From Carboxylicivirga caseinilyticus (GTDB taxonomy: Bacteria; Bacteroidota; Bacteroidia; Bacteroidales; Marinilabiliaceae): 56,917 nt of DNA. Location: assembly GCA_025499705.1 (NCBI GenBank), contig JAFMVE010000040.1, forward strand, positions 1-56,917. The letters are read 5' to 3'. The notes below the pieces were generated by a model. That model was not told the DNA's origin. It made no database searches and saw only the letters and a list, made by a program, of their open reading frames with translations. Made by a program: the position numbers and the translations under genes. Shown here piece by piece: positions 16,195-25,381 of this stretch; position 1 is the first letter of the stretch; the number at the start of each line of letters is the position of its first letter.

Positions 16195-17595
16195 TTATGA
16201 CTGCAACTGATTATTCGTTTTTACAAAGTTTACGGAGATAGCACCAAGTATCATACTGATCCCTGCTATTACTATCATTGAGATGGCTTCACCATCGAAC
16301 CAATATTTAATGATTGGTCCGGCTATCAATCCGCTTATAATCTGTGGACCGGCAATGGTGAAATTAAAAATACCCATAAAAACACCCATTTTATCGGCAG
16401 GTATAGAGTCCGATAAAATAGCATACGGCATTGCCAGAATAGCGGCCCAGGCAATACCAATTCCTACCATTGGGAGCAACCACATTACGGCACTTGATGG
16501 AACATCTACTTGAGTAAATAATAAGTTTAAGTGAACTAAATCTCCTCCTTTTAAAAAGAATGTTGAGATATAGGCAATTCCACCAATAAGTAATGCAAAA
16601 CCGTATATTGTCTTTCTGCCAAATTTATTGGCAAGGTTTGACATTTGAGTTGAAAAAATGGCTGCAAAGAGACTATAGCCGGCAAATAAAATACCTACCC
16701 AATCTCCCGCATCCTGAGCTCCTTTGGTAGCACTCTCACCAATTGCTTCACCCCAAACATGCTGAGATACTGCCGGCGTTGTATACACCCACATAATGTA
16801 AAGTGCAAACCAGGAGAAGAACTGAACAACTGCCAGTTGAATCATTGTTTTAGGAGTTATTTTCAACAACCTAAAAAATCCAACAAAGCCTTTGTACTGC
16901 GGATCTGTTTCATTTGAATTATCCAGCCCTTTATATTCTGCATATTCTTCAGGAGGATATTCTTTTGTCTTTATAACTGTCCATATTACTGAAAGAAGCA
17001 AAACACTTCCTCCAATGTAAAAGGACCAAATTACAGAAGGTGCAACAGTTCCAGGGGCAGAAGTATTGGCAATGTTTAGACCATTGGTTAAAATAAAAGG
17101 AAGAATGGATCCCAATACAGCACCGGCATTTATCAAAAAGCTTTGAGTTGAATAACCCAGGTTTCTTTGTTCTGATGGAGTCATGTCAGCCACTAAAGCA
17201 CGGAAGGGTTGCATCGTAATATTGAATGATCCATCCATTAGAGCAAACATTAGCAAACCAAATAATAAGACTGGCATAAAGGCTACAACTGCTGATGCAT
17301 TGGGCATCAAAAACATTGAGACTGCCGCCACAATTGCACCCCCTAAAATATAAGGGCCACGTCTTCCAAAACGGTTCCATGTTCTGTCGCTGGCTGAACC
17401 AACAATTGGTTGAACAACCAAACCCATTAATGGGGCAGCTATCCAGAATAAAGGTAAAGAATGTAGGTCTGCTCCTAAATTTGAAAGAATTCGACTAACA
17501 TTGGCACTTTGAAGTGCAAATCCCATTTGGATTCCCAGGAACCCAAAGCTCACATTCCAAATCTGCCAGAATGATAGTTTTGGTAATTTCTTCAT
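16195..17595 (-). CDS. MFS maltose/sugar transporter (SLC45-like)
   Basis: A 466-aa inner-membrane carrier with about 12 TM segments. The start MKKLPKLSFWQIWNVSFGFL and the loop 2-3 motif SDRTWNRFGRRGPYILGG resemble SLC45/sucrose-symporter-type MFS proteins frequently found in Bacteroidota maltose loci. It probably imports maltose or short maltodextrins from the periplasm with protons (inference from context). It is the first gene of the minus-strand operon with pgmB and malP, with a long leader from the presumed -7 box at 17841-17848. Confidence 0.88.
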   Translation of the reverse strand: MKKLPKLSFWQIWNVSFGFLGIQMGFALQSANVSRILSNLGADLHSLPLFWIAAPLMGLVVQPIVGSASDRTWNRFGRRGPYILGGAIVAAVSMFLMPNASAVVAFMPVLLFGLLMFALMDGSFNITMQPFRALVADMTPSEQRNLGYSTQSFLINAGAVLGSILPFILTNGLNIANTSAPGTVAPSVIWSFYIGGSVLLLSVIWTVIKTKEYPPEEYAEYKGLDNSNETDPQYKGFVGFFRLLKITPKTMIQLAVVQFFSWFALYIMWVYTTPAVSQHVWGEAIGESATKGAQDAGDWVGILFAGYSLFAAIFSTQMSNLANKFGRKTIYGFALLIGGIAYISTFFLKGGDLVHLNLLFTQVDVPSSAVMWLLPMVGIGIAWAAILAMPYAILSDSIPADKMGVFMGIFNFTIAGPQIISGLIAGPIIKYWFDGEAISMIVIAGISMILGAISVNFVKTNNQLQS

Positions 17596-17799
17596 GTTAT
17601 TTATTTATCAATGTTCACGATTTCAAATTGATTTATAATTTGTGCAAGTTAGGATGATCAATTACTAAATTGATAGCCTTGAATGACAAATGTGTAATAA
17701 ATCAATTACGAATTACATTCACCAAATACTTTTCGTGATTTTAATTGTTGGAAATTTCAACAGAATATTATACCGTTCTCAAAACTGATGTTTTAAGTT

Positions 17800-17836
17800 A
17801 AAGGTATTAGCAGGTAAGTTACTTTCACATAAATCC
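17800..17836 (+). repeat. Element A, copy 1: AAAGGTATTAGC ... CATAAATCC
   Basis: AAAGGTATTAGC (17800-17811) and CATAAATCC (17828-17836) recur in the same order and strand before susC (19621-19654), with 16 rather than 13 bp between them. It differs from the LacI operator and could be a second regulatory site shared by the two operons. Confidence 0.5.
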
Positions 17837-17840
17837 GATA

Positions 17841-17848
17841 CAAATGTA
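17841..17848 (-). promoter_or_regulatory. -7 box TACATTTG of the MFS-pgmB-malP operon
   Basis: An exact TAnnTTTG match on the minus strand. It predicts a leader of about 240 nt, which is long. No good -33 box was found, compatible with activator dependence. Confidence 0.45.
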
Positions 17849-17928
17849 ATCAATATGTATAAATAAGAATTGAAAATTTGTTGCGGTTGTTTTCTGTAAG
17901 ATGGTAATTTACAGTGTAAATACAGATT

Positions 17929-17940
17929 GCAAACGATTGC
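17929..17940. promoter_or_regulatory. LacI-family operator O1 of the MFS operon
   Basis: GCAAACGATTGC is a near-perfect dyad with central CG, the standard LacI/GalR operator form. Its centre lies 90 bp upstream of the -7 box centre at 17844. Confidence 0.8.
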
Positions 17941-17993
17941 GGAAATTGTAATTCTTTTTGATTTTATTGTTAATTAAATGATCTGCTGATTTT

Positions 17994-18005
17994 GCAAACG
18001 ATTGC
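17994..18005. promoter_or_regulatory. LacI-family operator O2 of the MFS operon
   Basis: A second exact GCAAACGATTGC, 65 bp from O1 and 155 bp from the -7 box centre. It is preceded by TTT as in other copies. Confidence 0.8.
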
Positions 18006-18154
18006 GAAATTGTGCAAAAACACATTCAAGTGATATTATTTAATAAGTAGAATAGAAAAGTATAGACTATATCTCAGTTCTGATCATTAGAAAGGCTAAT
18101 GCAGAATTAAAGAACAGTTTCGAAAGGATTAACTGTTATGATTGAATATTTATA

Positions 18155-19183
18155 TTAGATTGTTTTTCCTAGTTGAGAGGATGTTCTTTCTACTAGTTCA
18201 GGTGTAAATATTTTGGTTTCAAACTCACTTTCAATGGCTGTTTCTTCGATATGGCCAATCAACAGGTTCATGGCAGCCTGACCGATAACATATCCTTTTT
18301 GTTCTACAGTAGTTAAAGGTGGATAAGCAATATCGGCAATAGGTCCGTCCCCAAATCCTACAACAGCAATGTCTTTAGGTACATTGTATCCATTCCGTTG
18401 CAGTACCTGCATGGCAGCAATGGCAGTACTGTCATTTACAGCAAATATTCCATCAATGTCACTGGCAAGACTAATAATTTCATCTTCCTTTGCAAATACA
18501 GATTCCCTGGTGTCACACTTTACTACGAGCTGATCATTGCATTGAAGCTGATGCTCTTTTAATGCGCTACAATAGCCCTCTTTTCGGTTCTTACCAATTA
18601 ATAAATGTTGCGGAGCAGATAGGTGCATTATTTTTTTACATCCTTTACTAATAAGGTGCTTAGTAGCTATGCGGGCACCTTCAAAATCATCAGCAATCAC
18701 TCTGTCTGTTGAGATGGCTTCGCAAATGCGGTCGAAAAAAACGATCGGGATTCCATTGTCTCTTACATTTTGAAAATGAGAGAATTCATGAGTGTTTTTG
18801 CTCATTGATACTAATATGCCATCTACCCGGTTGTCAATTAATGCCTGTAAATCAATTACCTCCCTTTGATAATTTTCGTTGGTTTGGCAAATGATGGCAT
18901 TATAACCTTTACTATAAGCAATGTCCTCGATACCACTAATCACTGTTGAAAAGAAGTGGTGCACTATTTCAGGTATCACAATACCAATAGTATTGGTTTT
19001 GCTACTTCTTAAACTTAATGCCAGGGCGTTAGGGCGATAATTTACTTTCTCGGCAAATGTCTGAACCAGTTGTTTTGTTTTTGGACTAATATCTGGATGA
19101 TCTTTTAATGCCCTGGAAACAGTTGATGGGGAAATCCCAAGAACTCTTGCAATATCTTTAATGGTTATCGGATGTGATTTCAT
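18155..19183 (-). CDS. LacI family transcriptional regulator of the maltodextrin locus
   Basis: A 342-aa LacI/GalR protein. The N-terminal HTH is ITIKDIARVLGISPSTVSRA followed by the hinge YRPNALALSLRSSKTNTIGI (about residues 6-60). The periplasmic-binding-protein-like sensor domain includes DGILVSMSKN, PIVFFDRI, GIFAVNDSTAIAAMQVL and the C-terminal FTPELVERTSS. It sits between the two divergent sugar operons and has matching GCAAnCGnTTGC sites on both sides, so it is their likely regulator. The effector is probably maltose or a maltodextrin (inference). Operators placed far upstream of the -7 boxes favour activation. An inverted repeat TTAAGGA-gta-TCCTTAA (19201-19217) lies just upstream of its start. 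Confidence 0.92.
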   Translation of the reverse strand: MKSHPITIKDIARVLGISPSTVSRALKDHPDISPKTKQLVQTFAEKVNYRPNALALSLRSSKTNTIGIVIPEIVHHFFSTVISGIEDIAYSKGYNAIICQTNENYQREVIDLQALIDNRVDGILVSMSKNTHEFSHFQNVRDNGIPIVFFDRICEAISTDRVIADDFEGARIATKHLISKGCKKIMHLSAPQHLLIGKNRKEGYCSALKEHQLQCNDQLVVKCDTRESVFAKEDEIISLASDIDGIFAVNDSTAIAAMQVLQRNGYNVPKDIAVVGFGDGPIADIAYPPLTTVEQKGYVIGQAAMNLLIGHIEETAIESEFETKIFTPELVERTSSQLGKTI

Positions 19184-19425
19184 ATAGTATACTTGGACAA
19201 TTAAGGAGTATCCTTAATAATGCTCAAAAGCTAAAGATAATAAATTTGCCTAATTTTCTTTGAGATATTAGGCGGTTTACTGTTCGAAGAGTAAAAAAGA
19301 TTTGAAATTTATGTTTGTTAAACAATGTTAATCATTACAAAGCTCTGAATTCCTTCATAGAATCTCTTTGATTTTATATTGTAAACATGAAATGTTGAAT
19401 GAGTTTTTTATAGAGCCCTTTCTTT

Positions 19426-19437
19426 GCAATCGTTTTC
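19426..19437. promoter_or_regulatory. LacI-family operator, distal, before susC
   Basis: GCAATCGTTTTC matches the reverse form of the operator (GCAATCGTTTGC) at 11 of 12 positions. It lies 153 bp upstream of the susC -7 box centre. Confidence 0.65.
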
Positions 19438-19489
19438 GATAGATTAGTGTAAAAAAAGAAAACATGTTTTATATCATAAAAATGATTTT

Positions 19490-19513
19490 GCAATCGTCAT
19501 CGCAAACGGTTGC
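19490..19513. promoter_or_regulatory. Double LacI-family operator, proximal, before susC
   Basis: Two abutting 12-mers: GCAATCGTCATC (19490-19501, weaker, 9 of 12) and GCAAACGGTTGC (19502-19513, 11 of 12). Their centres lie 89 and 77 bp upstream of the -7 box. The spacing from the distal site is 64 bp, as in the MFS operon (65 bp). Confidence 0.7.
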
Positions 19514-19580
19514 AGAAGCTTTAAAAGGAAAATATTGTTTTCTGATGTTAAAAAATGTTTACTTTCTCATCAAATCTTTC

Positions 19581-19588
19581 TATGTTTG
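19581..19588 (+). promoter_or_regulatory. -7 box TATGTTTG of the susCDEF-amylase operon
   Basis: An exact TAnnTTTG match. An imperfect -33 element (TTT at 19558-19560) sits at about the right distance. The predicted leader is about 120 nt. Confidence 0.55.
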
Positions 19589-19620
19589 TAATGTTATTTC
19601 AATACGATAAACACTGTTTT

Positions 19621-19654
19621 AAAGGTATTAGCGCAGTTGCTAACTCATAAATCC
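19621..19654 (+). repeat. Element A, copy 2, in the susC leader
   Basis: AAAGGTATTAGC (19621-19632) and CATAAATCC (19646-19654) repeat the element found at 17800-17836. Confidence 0.5.
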
Positions 19655-19714
19655 ACCGAAATCCTTTAAAGCGGATATCAAATGTTTATTAATAATCAAG
19701 AAAATCTATGTTTT

Positions 19715-22654
19715 ATGAAAAAACAGTCTAATTTGTTTAAGTTACTGTTTCTTTTTCTGGCATTATTTAGTTTTCTGAATATAAATGCACAGGAAATGAC
19801 TGTTACAGGTGTTGTAACAGATGCAAGTGATGGTATGCCTTTACCTGGTGTTACTGTAGCAGTAAAAGGTACCACAACCGGAACAATTACTACTCCGGAT
19901 GGAGCATATACATTGAAAGTCAGCAAAGGACAAACTCTTGTTTTCTCATTTATTGGATATAAAAATGTTGAAACAATTATTGAAAGTCAGTCTCAGATTA
20001 ATATTGCTTTAGAAGAAGATGTTATTGGGATGGATGAAGTGGTAGTAATTGGTTATGGAACTGTAAAAAAAGATGATGCTACAGGTTCTGTTGTTGCCAT
20101 TAGCTCAAAGGATTTTAATAAAGGTAATATCACTTCTCCACAAGATCTGTTAGTTGGTAAAGCTTCTGGTGTTTCAATTACTTCAAGTGGAGGTGCTCCT
20201 GGAAGTGGATCTACGATTCGAATCAGGGGAGGTTCTTCATTGAATGCTTCCAATGATCCATTGATAATTATCGATGGTGTACCCATTTCAAATGATAATG
20301 TAAGTGGAAGTTCTAATATTTTATCATTCATCAACCCAAATGATATTGAAACCTTTAACGTATTAAAAGATGCTTCTGCAACAGCAATTTATGGTTCCAG
20401 GGCATCAAATGGTGTAATTATCATTACTACCAAACAAGGAAAAAAAGGACAGAATTTAAAATTCTCATACAGTGGTAATGTAGCAGTATCAACACCTATA
20501 AATTATATAGATGTTTATTCTGGAGATGAATTCAGACAAATTGCATGGGATAAAAGAGAATTGTTTGATGAAGAGGTATATAACCTTTTAGGATCTGCTA
20601 ATACAGACTGGCAAAAAGAAATTTTCAGAACAGCTATTTCTACAGATCATAATGTAAGTGCATCGGGAGCCTTTAAAAATCTTCCTTATCGTGTGTCTAT
20701 TGGTTATACAGACCAACAAGGTATTCTAGAGAATACAGATATGCAAAGATTTACCGGATCATTAAACCTGAATCCCTCCTTCTTTAATAATTCTCTAAAA
20801 TTAAATGCTAATGCAAAAATTATGAGCACTAAGCATAATTTTGGTGACGAAGGTGCTATTGGTTCAGCTATTAATATGGATCCGACTCAATCAATTAAAG
20901 ATGGTAATGCCGATACTGATGGATATTTTCAATGGCCTACATATGGAGCTAATTTAGGTACTCCAAACCCTGTTGAACAGGCAATGGCAGTTGACAATAA
21001 ATCAGATATCTTACGTTTTGTTGGTAACGTTCAGTTTACATACGAATTACCATTTTTATCAGGTTTAAAAGCTAATTTAAATTTAGCAACTGATTATGCA
21101 GATGGTACAGGACATAATAACAGACCTGTAACTTCACCATCGACATTAACAACGCCATTTACTGGAAAATTAAATACTTATAATAGTACAGTAAAGAATA
21201 ATCTTTTAGATTTTTATTTAGGCTATAATAAGATTCTTAATGAAAATCACAGATTGGATGCGACTGCAGGTTATTCTTGGCAACATTTCGAAAGAGAAGG
21301 AGATAGTTATACTGAAGGTATTGCTGATAATGTGGCACCTGTTACGGATTCTTACATAACAGAAAATTATCTTGTTTCTTTCTTTGGTCGTGCTAACTAT
21401 ACTTTAAAAGAGAGATATTTATTGACAGGAACAGTTCGTTATGATGGTTCTTCTCGTTTTGCAAATAATCCATGGGGCTTGTTCCCATCAGCAGCATTTG
21501 CATGGAAAATTAAGGAGGAGTCATTCTTGCAGGATGTTGATTTTATTTCAGATATGAAACTTCGTCTGGGCTGGGGGGTTACTGGTCAACAAGATATTGG
21601 AAGCGATTATCCGGCGCAAGCTCTATATAGAGAAGCAAGAGAAGGTGCATATTATATGATTAATGGACAATGGTTGCCTACGTTACGTCCAGACTCATAT
21701 GATCCGGATATTAAGTGGGAAGAGACAACAACTCAGAATATTGCTTTGGATTTTGGTTTCATGAATAATAGGCTTAGAGGTTCTGTTGATTTGTACAAAC
21801 GTGTTACTGAAGATTTGTTAAATGAAGTAACCATTCCTAGTGGTAGTAACTTCTCAAATACATTGCTAACAAATGTTGGTAGTTTAGAAAACCGAGGAGT
21901 AGAAGTTTCTTTGGATTGGGTTGCTATTTCAACTCCGGATATGTCATTGAATATTGGAGCTAATTTCACTTATAATAAAAACGAAATTACCAAGTTACTT
22001 TTAACTGATGATCCTGATTATATTGGAATCCTTTATGGAGATGCCTTTACAGGACAGAAACAAGTAACAAGAGTGGGAGATGCTGCATATTCTTATTTTG
22101 TAAATAAGCAAGTATACGACACCAATGGTAATCCAATTGAAGGTATGTATGTAGATATATCAGGTAATGGAGGAACTGTTAACGGTGATAATGAAGACAA
22201 GTATTTATATCATAATCCAGCTCCTGATTATTTATTAGGATTCTCATTCCGTTTCAACTATAAAGACTTTGATTTATCGGCATCAACAAGAGCTAATATT
22301 GGCAATTACGTTTATAACCAGGTTGCTGCCGGAGCATCATATGATCAAATGCAACAAATTGGTTATTGGAAAAATATGCCAAAATATCTAAGTGAAACTC
22401 AGTTTGTAAAACGACAGTTTACCAGTGATTATTTTGTTGAGAATGCTTCATTCTTTAAGGTTGATAATATTAGTGCGGGTTATAATTTTAAAGCTTTACA
22501 AGATAAACTTGATTTAAGATTAAGTTTTACGGTTCAAAACCTCTTGACGATTACAAATTATTCCGGACTTGATCCTGAAGTAAATGGCGGTATAGATAAC
22601 AATTTCTATCCAAGACCTAGAACTTTCACTTTAGGGTTAAATATGAACTTCTAA
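19715..22654 (+). CDS. susC: SusC/RagA family TonB-dependent outer-membrane transporter
   Basis: About 979 aa from ATG 19715, which places the signal peptide (MKKQSNLFKLLFLFLALFSF, then NINAQ) at the very start; the longer form from 19682 would add 11 residues. After cleavage comes a carboxypeptidase-D-like domain (VTGVVTDASDGMPLPGVTVA). The TonB box/plug region follows (MDEVVVIGYGTVKKDDATGS; IRIRGGSSLNASNDPLIIID), then the 22-strand barrel ending in TFTLGLNMNF with terminal Phe for BAM insertion. It is the channel for maltodextrins delivered by SusD, powered by TonB. It is the first gene of the plus-strand operon, with SusD 19 nt downstream. Confidence 0.96.
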   Translation: MKKQSNLFKLLFLFLALFSFLNINAQEMTVTGVVTDASDGMPLPGVTVAVKGTTTGTITTPDGAYTLKVSKGQTLVFSFIGYKNVETIIESQSQINIALEEDVIGMDEVVVIGYGTVKKDDATGSVVAISSKDFNKGNITSPQDLLVGKASGVSITSSGGAPGSGSTIRIRGGSSLNASNDPLIIIDGVPISNDNVSGSSNILSFINPNDIETFNVLKDASATAIYGSRASNGVIIITTKQGKKGQNLKFSYSGNVAVSTPINYIDVYSGDEFRQIAWDKRELFDEEVYNLLGSANTDWQKEIFRTAISTDHNVSASGAFKNLPYRVSIGYTDQQGILENTDMQRFTGSLNLNPSFFNNSLKLNANAKIMSTKHNFGDEGAIGSAINMDPTQSIKDGNADTDGYFQWPTYGANLGTPNPVEQAMAVDNKSDILRFVGNVQFTYELPFLSGLKANLNLATDYADGTGHNNRPVTSPSTLTTPFTGKLNTYNSTVKNNLLDFYLGYNKILNENHRLDATAGYSWQHFEREGDSYTEGIADNVAPVTDSYITENYLVSFFGRANYTLKERYLLTGTVRYDGSSRFANNPWGLFPSAAFAWKIKEESFLQDVDFISDMKLRLGWGVTGQQDIGSDYPAQALYREAREGAYYMINGQWLPTLRPDSYDPDIKWEETTTQNIALDFGFMNNRLRGSVDLYKRVTEDLLNEVTIPSGSNFSNTLLTNVGSLENRGVEVSLDWVAISTPDMSLNIGANFTYNKNEITKLLLTDDPDYIGILYGDAFTGQKQVTRVGDAAYSYFVNKQVYDTNGNPIEGMYVDISGNGGTVNGDNEDKYLYHNPAPDYLLGFSFRFNYKDFDLSASTRANIGNYVYNQVAAGASYDQMQQIGYWKNMPKYLSETQFVKRQFTSDYFVENASFFKVDNISAGYNFKALQDKLDLRLSFTVQNLLTITNYSGLDPEVNGGIDNNFYPRPRTFTLGLNMNF

Positions 22655-22673
22655 TAGATAAATTTAGGTAGAT

Positions 22674-24296
22674 ATGAAAAAATATATAATATCAAGCATT
22701 TTACTTTCAGTATTGTTAATTACGTCATGTGTTAATGATCTGGATGTTAAGCCGAAAGATGAAAATGTTATTCTTTCTGGTAATTTAGGAGATGATCCTT
22801 TGTATATGCAGCAAGCCTTAGCCAAAGTATACGCAAGTTTTAACCTGGCTGGTCAAGGAGGAAGTGGAGACTTTGGTGCAGACATTTCAGCATCTGATGA
22901 TAATTTCTTTACAACAATGAGAGCATTATGGAATTTGCAGGAAATTACAACAGATGAAGCAATTTGTGCCTGGGGTGATGTTGGTATTGCAGATTTAAAT
23001 ACACAAACATGGAGTGCTTCCAATCCGTTTTTAACAGCTCTGTATCAAAGATTAAGTTTAAGTATAACTTATGCCAATGATTTTATTATTCAGGCAGGTA
23101 AAACTGATGTGGAAAATAAGGATCAATACATTGCTGAAGCTCGATTTCTAAGGGCAATGGCCTATTATTGGTTGATGGATCTTTTTGGAAATCCTCCTTT
23201 CACAACTGAAGCTGATGGAGTAGGTAAATTTTATCCTCAGCAAATAAAAAGAGCTGATTTATTTAATTATATAGTTACTGAATTAAAGGAGATTGAGCCT
23301 GATTTAGCTGAACCAGGAACAGTTTATCCTCAAGCAGATAAAGCTGCTGCATGGATGCTTTTGGCACGTACATATTTAAACGCAGAAGTCTTCACCGGGA
23401 CTGCCAAATGGGATAGTTGTAAAATTTACACAACTAAGGTTATTGATAGTAATGTTTATGATTTGGCTGATGACTATCGTCAGAATTTTAGTGCAGATAA
23501 TGATTTTCCACGTAACCCTGAAATGATTTTTGCCTGGGCAGTTGACGGTGTTAATGCTCAAGGATATGTTGGTACTACATTCTTAATTGAATCAAGTAGT
23601 GATGCAGTTTATATCCGTGCAGAAGATTATCATGGTCTTACTGAAAATACTAACTGGAATGGTAATAGATCAAGAAAAGATTTCATGAATCTTTTAGTTG
23701 ATACAATTGCAACTTATGGAAATGTAGCTATTCCAGCTGATGATGCAGAATTTAGTCAGGCAGCTGATGGAAGAGTTTATTTAAAACAAAAAAGAGCTAT
23801 AAATATTCCTTCACCTTCTGCAAGTGGCGATTATGGTATTGGTGTTTATAAATTCACGGCTACTAACCATGATGGAACACAGGCAGATAACTACCATCCT
23901 GCATATGCATCAACAGATTTCCCTGTTTTCAGATTGGCAGATGCTTATTTGATGAGAGCTGAATCTAATCATAATTTGGGTGAGGATGGTTTGGCAGCAA
24001 CAGATATTAATGTTGTAAGAGAAAGAGCATATGGTGATGAATCTGGTAATATCTCAGCTTCAGAAGTTACAGATAGATTCATTCTTGATGAAAGAGGAAG
24101 AGAATTCTATTATGAAGCTCAGAGAAGAACAGACCTTGTTCGATTTGGACAATTTACAAACGGAGACTATTTGTGGCAGTGGAAAGGTAATTCTTACAAT
24201 GGGGCAATTGTGGACTCATATAGAGATATCTTCCCAATTCCAGCTGAAGAAACAGCTGCGAATCCAAATATTGATCAAAATGATGGTTACAACTAA
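22674..24296 (+). CDS. susD: SusD/RagB family starch-binding lipoprotein
   Basis: A 540-aa outer-membrane lipoprotein. The lipobox LLITSC gives Cys19, followed by the family's conserved beginning. SusD signatures are AEARFLRAMAYYWLMDLFGN (TPR-like helix), ADKAAAWMLLARTYLNAEVF, and near the C-terminus FPVFRLADAYLMRAESNHNL and ILDERGREFYYEAQRRTDLV with the final DIFPIPAEE. It forms the hinged lid over SusC and captures the sugar. The context of two amylases and SusE/F indicates maltodextrin as the ligand. Confidence 0.96.
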   Translation: MKKYIISSILLSVLLITSCVNDLDVKPKDENVILSGNLGDDPLYMQQALAKVYASFNLAGQGGSGDFGADISASDDNFFTTMRALWNLQEITTDEAICAWGDVGIADLNTQTWSASNPFLTALYQRLSLSITYANDFIIQAGKTDVENKDQYIAEARFLRAMAYYWLMDLFGNPPFTTEADGVGKFYPQQIKRADLFNYIVTELKEIEPDLAEPGTVYPQADKAAAWMLLARTYLNAEVFTGTAKWDSCKIYTTKVIDSNVYDLADDYRQNFSADNDFPRNPEMIFAWAVDGVNAQGYVGTTFLIESSSDAVYIRAEDYHGLTENTNWNGNRSRKDFMNLLVDTIATYGNVAIPADDAEFSQAADGRVYLKQKRAINIPSPSASGDYGIGVYKFTATNHDGTQADNYHPAYASTDFPVFRLADAYLMRAESNHNLGEDGLAATDINVVRERAYGDESGNISASEVTDRFILDERGREFYYEAQRRTDLVRFGQFTNGDYLWQWKGNSYNGAIVDSYRDIFPIPAEETAANPNIDQNDGYN

Positions 24297-24307
24297 AATC
24301 TTGAAAA

Positions 24308-25348
24308 ATGAATAAATCAATTATATTTTTATTATTAGGCTTGTTTACCTTCTTTGTTAGTTGCGAGAAGGATGGAGATAAGGTTGTTATACTTGAGTCT
24401 CCTGTTCCGCCGGCATTAACAAGTATGCCTGATTTGAGCCTTTCCCGTGATAAGGGAGGAGATATTTTAAAATTTGCTGCAACACCTGTAGATCCTGGTT
24501 TTGTTGCTTCTGCTAACTATTATTTAGAAGCAGCAGTGGCTGGAACTGGCTTTGCTGAAATCATTTCTATTTATTCAGGAACCAGTGTTGATGATATTAC
24601 AATTTCTGTTAGTGAATTAAATACAATATTATTAAAGCATTTTCCTGAGGACCAGACTTCATCTGTAGATTTTAGATTAAGAAGTCAATTGGTTGTTGAT
24701 GCAGGCACTGGAGCTCCTGGTACCGGAACTGATCCTTTCGAATATATTTCAGAAACTGTAACAGAAGATGTTAGCATATTTGGGTTTATGCGACTTGATT
24801 TTATTGATTCAGGTATGGATCAAAAAATCACTTCCCCATTAAGCAATGGAGTCTATACCGGATTTGCAAAATTATCTACTGATAATGCATTTAAATTATT
24901 TGATCCAGAAACAAGCATTACATACGGAGGAAGTGCTGGTACATTGGTAGAAGACGGAAATGGCATTGTAGTAGATGAAACTGGTTGGTATAATTTTACA
25001 GCTGATATTGTAGGAATGACTTATAATCCAGAACCTTATTTCATAGGTATAATTGGCTCGGCTACTCCTACCGGTTGGGATTCTGATACTGATATGGATT
25101 ATGATCCTGCTAAAGGGTATTGGTACATTAATATTGACCTTATTGGAGGTGAGTTTATTAAGTTTCGTATGAATGATGGTTGGTCATGGAATATGGGACT
25201 GGCAGAAGGTGTAACCGGTGGTTTATCAGGAGCACTGCAACAAGGAGGTGTTGGAAACGATATCCCTGTTCCTGAAACTGGCAACTATACTGTAATCTTT
25301 ACGATATTAAGTGATGATGCGGGTACCTTTGAATTAATTAAAAACTAA
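24308..25348 (+). CDS. susE: SusE-like starch-binding outer-membrane lipoprotein
   Basis: A 346-aa lipoprotein (lipobox TFFVSC, Cys19). The N-terminal part (VPPALTSMPDLSLSRDKGGD) is the SusE-type Ig-like domain. The C-terminal part contains a starch-binding module with the repeat GIIGSATPTGWDSDTDMDYD, then WYINIDLIGGEFIKFRMNDGWSWNMG; the Trp residues are likely sugar-stacking. The same module occurs twice in the next gene. It starts 11 nt after susD and helps hold starch chains at the cell surface. Confidence 0.9.
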   Translation: MNKSIIFLLLGLFTFFVSCEKDGDKVVILESPVPPALTSMPDLSLSRDKGGDILKFAATPVDPGFVASANYYLEAAVAGTGFAEIISIYSGTSVDDITISVSELNTILLKHFPEDQTSSVDFRLRSQLVVDAGTGAPGTGTDPFEYISETVTEDVSIFGFMRLDFIDSGMDQKITSPLSNGVYTGFAKLSTDNAFKLFDPETSITYGGSAGTLVEDGNGIVVDETGWYNFTADIVGMTYNPEPYFIGIIGSATPTGWDSDTDMDYDPAKGYWYINIDLIGGEFIKFRMNDGWSWNMGLAEGVTGGLSGALQQGGVGNDIPVPETGNYTVIFTILSDDAGTFELIKN

Positions 25349-25356
25349 ATCGTAGT

Positions 25357-25381
25357 GCTGCCTATCTTATTAGGCAGCTTT
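25357..25381 (+). terminator. Hairpin between susE and the susF-like gene (partial terminator)
   Basis: GCTGCCTA pairs with TAGGCAGC around a 6-nt loop, followed by only three T. It is probably a processing or attenuation element that lowers downstream expression, not a full stop. Confidence 0.5.

Larger units (their letters stand above)
17596..18154. other. 559-bp intergenic region between lacI and the MFS operon
   Basis: No gene is visible here. The region holds the presumed promoter of the MFS-pgmB-malP operon, two LacI-type operators and an element also found before susC (17800-17836). Near the lacI stop are two hairpins without T-runs: CATTAG/CTAATG at about 18084-18100 and AACAGTT/AACTGTT at 18113-18137. 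They may form the 3' end of the lacI mRNA. Confidence 0.7.
19184..19714. other. 531-bp regulatory region between lacI and susC
   Basis: No gene is visible here. The region contains the inverted repeat at 19201-19217 in the lacI leader, three operator-like sites (19426, 19490 and 19502), the susC -7 box and the second copy of element A. The stretch 19260-19420 is AT-rich without recognisable structure. Confidence 0.7.

Noticed and set aside
18077-18137. Hairpins after lacI as intrinsic terminators
   Set aside because: Stems are present but no T-run follows on the minus strand, so I list them only as 3' structure.
19241-19248. Plus-strand TAAATTTG, an exact -7 match
   Set aside because: It lies far upstream of susC, with the operators between it and the gene, and no frame follows. 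In AT-rich DNA one such match per strand is expected every one to two kb.
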